Origin: Marinomonas ostreistagni
Lineage (GTDB): Bacteria > Pseudomonadota > Gammaproteobacteria > Pseudomonadales > Marinomonadaceae
Direction of reading: 5' to 3'
Length of the DNA stretch: 64,000 bases
Assembly: GCF_016888445.1 (NCBI RefSeq)
Contig: NZ_JAFEKF010000002.1
Span: 682,001-746,000, forward strand
Shown here: one piece after another, positions 63,375-64,000 of the stretch
How the letters are laid out: every line of letters begins with the position of its first letter
Numbering within the stretch: the stretch's first letter is position 1
Made by a program: the position numbers and the translations under genes
The notes under the pieces: model-generated
The model's input: the letters and a program-made list of their open reading frames with translations, nothing else
Database searches by the model: none
Told to the model about the DNA's origin: nothing

Positions 63375-64000
63375 ATGCCAATGGTTCAAATTGAACATCT
63401 AGACATTGTCTTTGGTAACCAGATGCGCGAGTCACTGCGCTTGTTAGACAAAGGCATGAGCCGCCCTGAGATTTTGGCCCGCACGGGTGATGTGGTCGGT
63501 GTGCAGGATGCCACTATCTCAGTAGAAGAAGGTGAGATTTGTGTGTTGATGGGGCTGTCAGGCTCGGGTAAATCGACCCTGTTGCGCGCTATCAATGGGC
63601 TTAACAAAGTCGCTCGCGGCCGCTGCTTGGTCAAAGACGGTGAACGCATGGTCGATATGGCCAAGTGCGATGAAAATACTTTACGCCATATGCGTACCAA
63701 TCGCGTGTCCATGGTGTTTCAAAGCTTTGCCTTGATGCCTTGGTTGACGGTTCTGGAGAACGTGGCTTTTGGTCTTGAAATGCAAGGCGTGCCGAAAAAA
63801 GAGCGTGAAGAGCGTGCTAACAAGCAGCTGAAAATGGTCGGCCTATACGATTGGCGTGATAAAAAACCAGATGAATTGTCGGGTGGTATGCGCCAACGTG
63901 TCGGTTTAGCGCGCGCTTTTGTGATGGACTCGGATATTCTATTAATGGACGAACCGTTTTCTGCCTTGGACCCGTTGATTCGTTCTCAGTTGCAAGATGA
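63375..64000 (+). CDS. choV: Choline ABC transporter ATP-binding protein ChoV, 5' part
   Basis: ChoV is the ATPase of the choline transporter. The gene starts at the ATG at 63375 and runs off the right edge, so only about 208 residues are visible. It shows Walker [10 protein letters not shown], the Q-loop [10 protein letters not shown], signature [15 protein letters not shown] and Walker [20 protein letters not shown], as in the ProV/OpuAA group. The N-terminal segment [20 protein letters not shown] is typical of this group. Confidence 0.95.
   Translation, partial: MPMVQIEHLDIVFGNQMRESLRLLDKGMSRPEILARTGDVVGVQDATISVEEGEICVLMGLSGSGKSTLLRAINGLNKVARGRCLVKDGERMVDMAKCDENTLRHMRTNRVSMVFQSFALMPWLTVLENVAFGLEMQGVPKKEREERANKQLKMVGLYDWRDKKPDELSGGMRQRVGLARAFVMDSDILLMDEPFSALDPLIRSQLQD

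Overview
The window comes from a motile, probably marine or halophilic gammaproteobacterium. The support is a Vibrio/Oceanospirillales-style polar flagellar cluster with sigma-54 and sigma-28 promoters, a Maf/pseudaminic-acid flagellin glycosylation locus, a choline uptake operon (betI-choXWV), the nudF-yqiB-yqiA-parE neighbourhood, a DUF3012 lipoprotein and a type I-F CRISPR-Cas locus. The sequence alone does not resolve the genus. I saw no transposase, integrase, rRNA or tRNA gene. Region 1 (1-18.7 kb, plus strand) holds flagellar structural genes: flgD (cut by the window edge), flgE with a duplicated middle domain, flgFGHIJ, flgKL, a degenerate HD-GYP protein, two flagellin paralogues each behind a sigma-28 promoter, flaG, fliD, fliS, a FliT-like small gene and a Maf-type (DUF115) glycosyltransferase. 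The inter-flagellin gap carries strong hairpins and could be a structured 3' UTR or small RNA. Region 2 (18.7-27.8 kb) is sugar chemistry. On the minus strand lie pseB-pseC-pseF-[formyltransferase::DUF218 fusion]-pseI; pseH and pseG are not seen, and the fusion sits where they would be expected. Divergently, on the plus strand, are an unknown protein, a FabH-like ketosynthase, a stand-alone acyl carrier protein, an AAC(3)-fold N-acyltransferase and a DUF4910 aminopeptidase-like protein, which reads as a module for making and attaching an acyl group to an amino sugar. Region 3 (27.8-38.9 kb) is mostly housekeeping: tag, a CbiM-like permease, nudF, a PlsC-type acyltransferase, yqiB, yqiA, parE, small lipoproteins, an OmpA-family lipoprotein, UPF0149, an aromatic/aspartate aminotransferase and a methyltransferase. 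Region 4 (38.9-55 kb) is a complete type I-F CRISPR-Cas system: a WYL regulator of the BrxR/CapW type, a 25-bp dyad in front of cas1, cas1, cas2-3, csy1 (cas8f), csy2 (cas5f), csy3 (cas7f), cas6f, a terminator, a leader with a ribosomal-type boxA, and an array of 103 repeats and 102 spacers. The spacers show duplications and two pairs that target homologous phage coding sequence; both pairs independently predict a 5'-CC PAM. The array ends against a tandem cluster of 12 REP-like palindromic units, followed by a convergent EAL-domain gene. Region 5 (55-64 kb) holds an AEC transporter, a Gfo/Idh/MocA oxidoreductase with a histidine-rich tail, yceH, a small hypothetical protein, a MalY/PatB-type C-S lyase and the betI-choX-choW-choV operon, with choV cut by the right edge.
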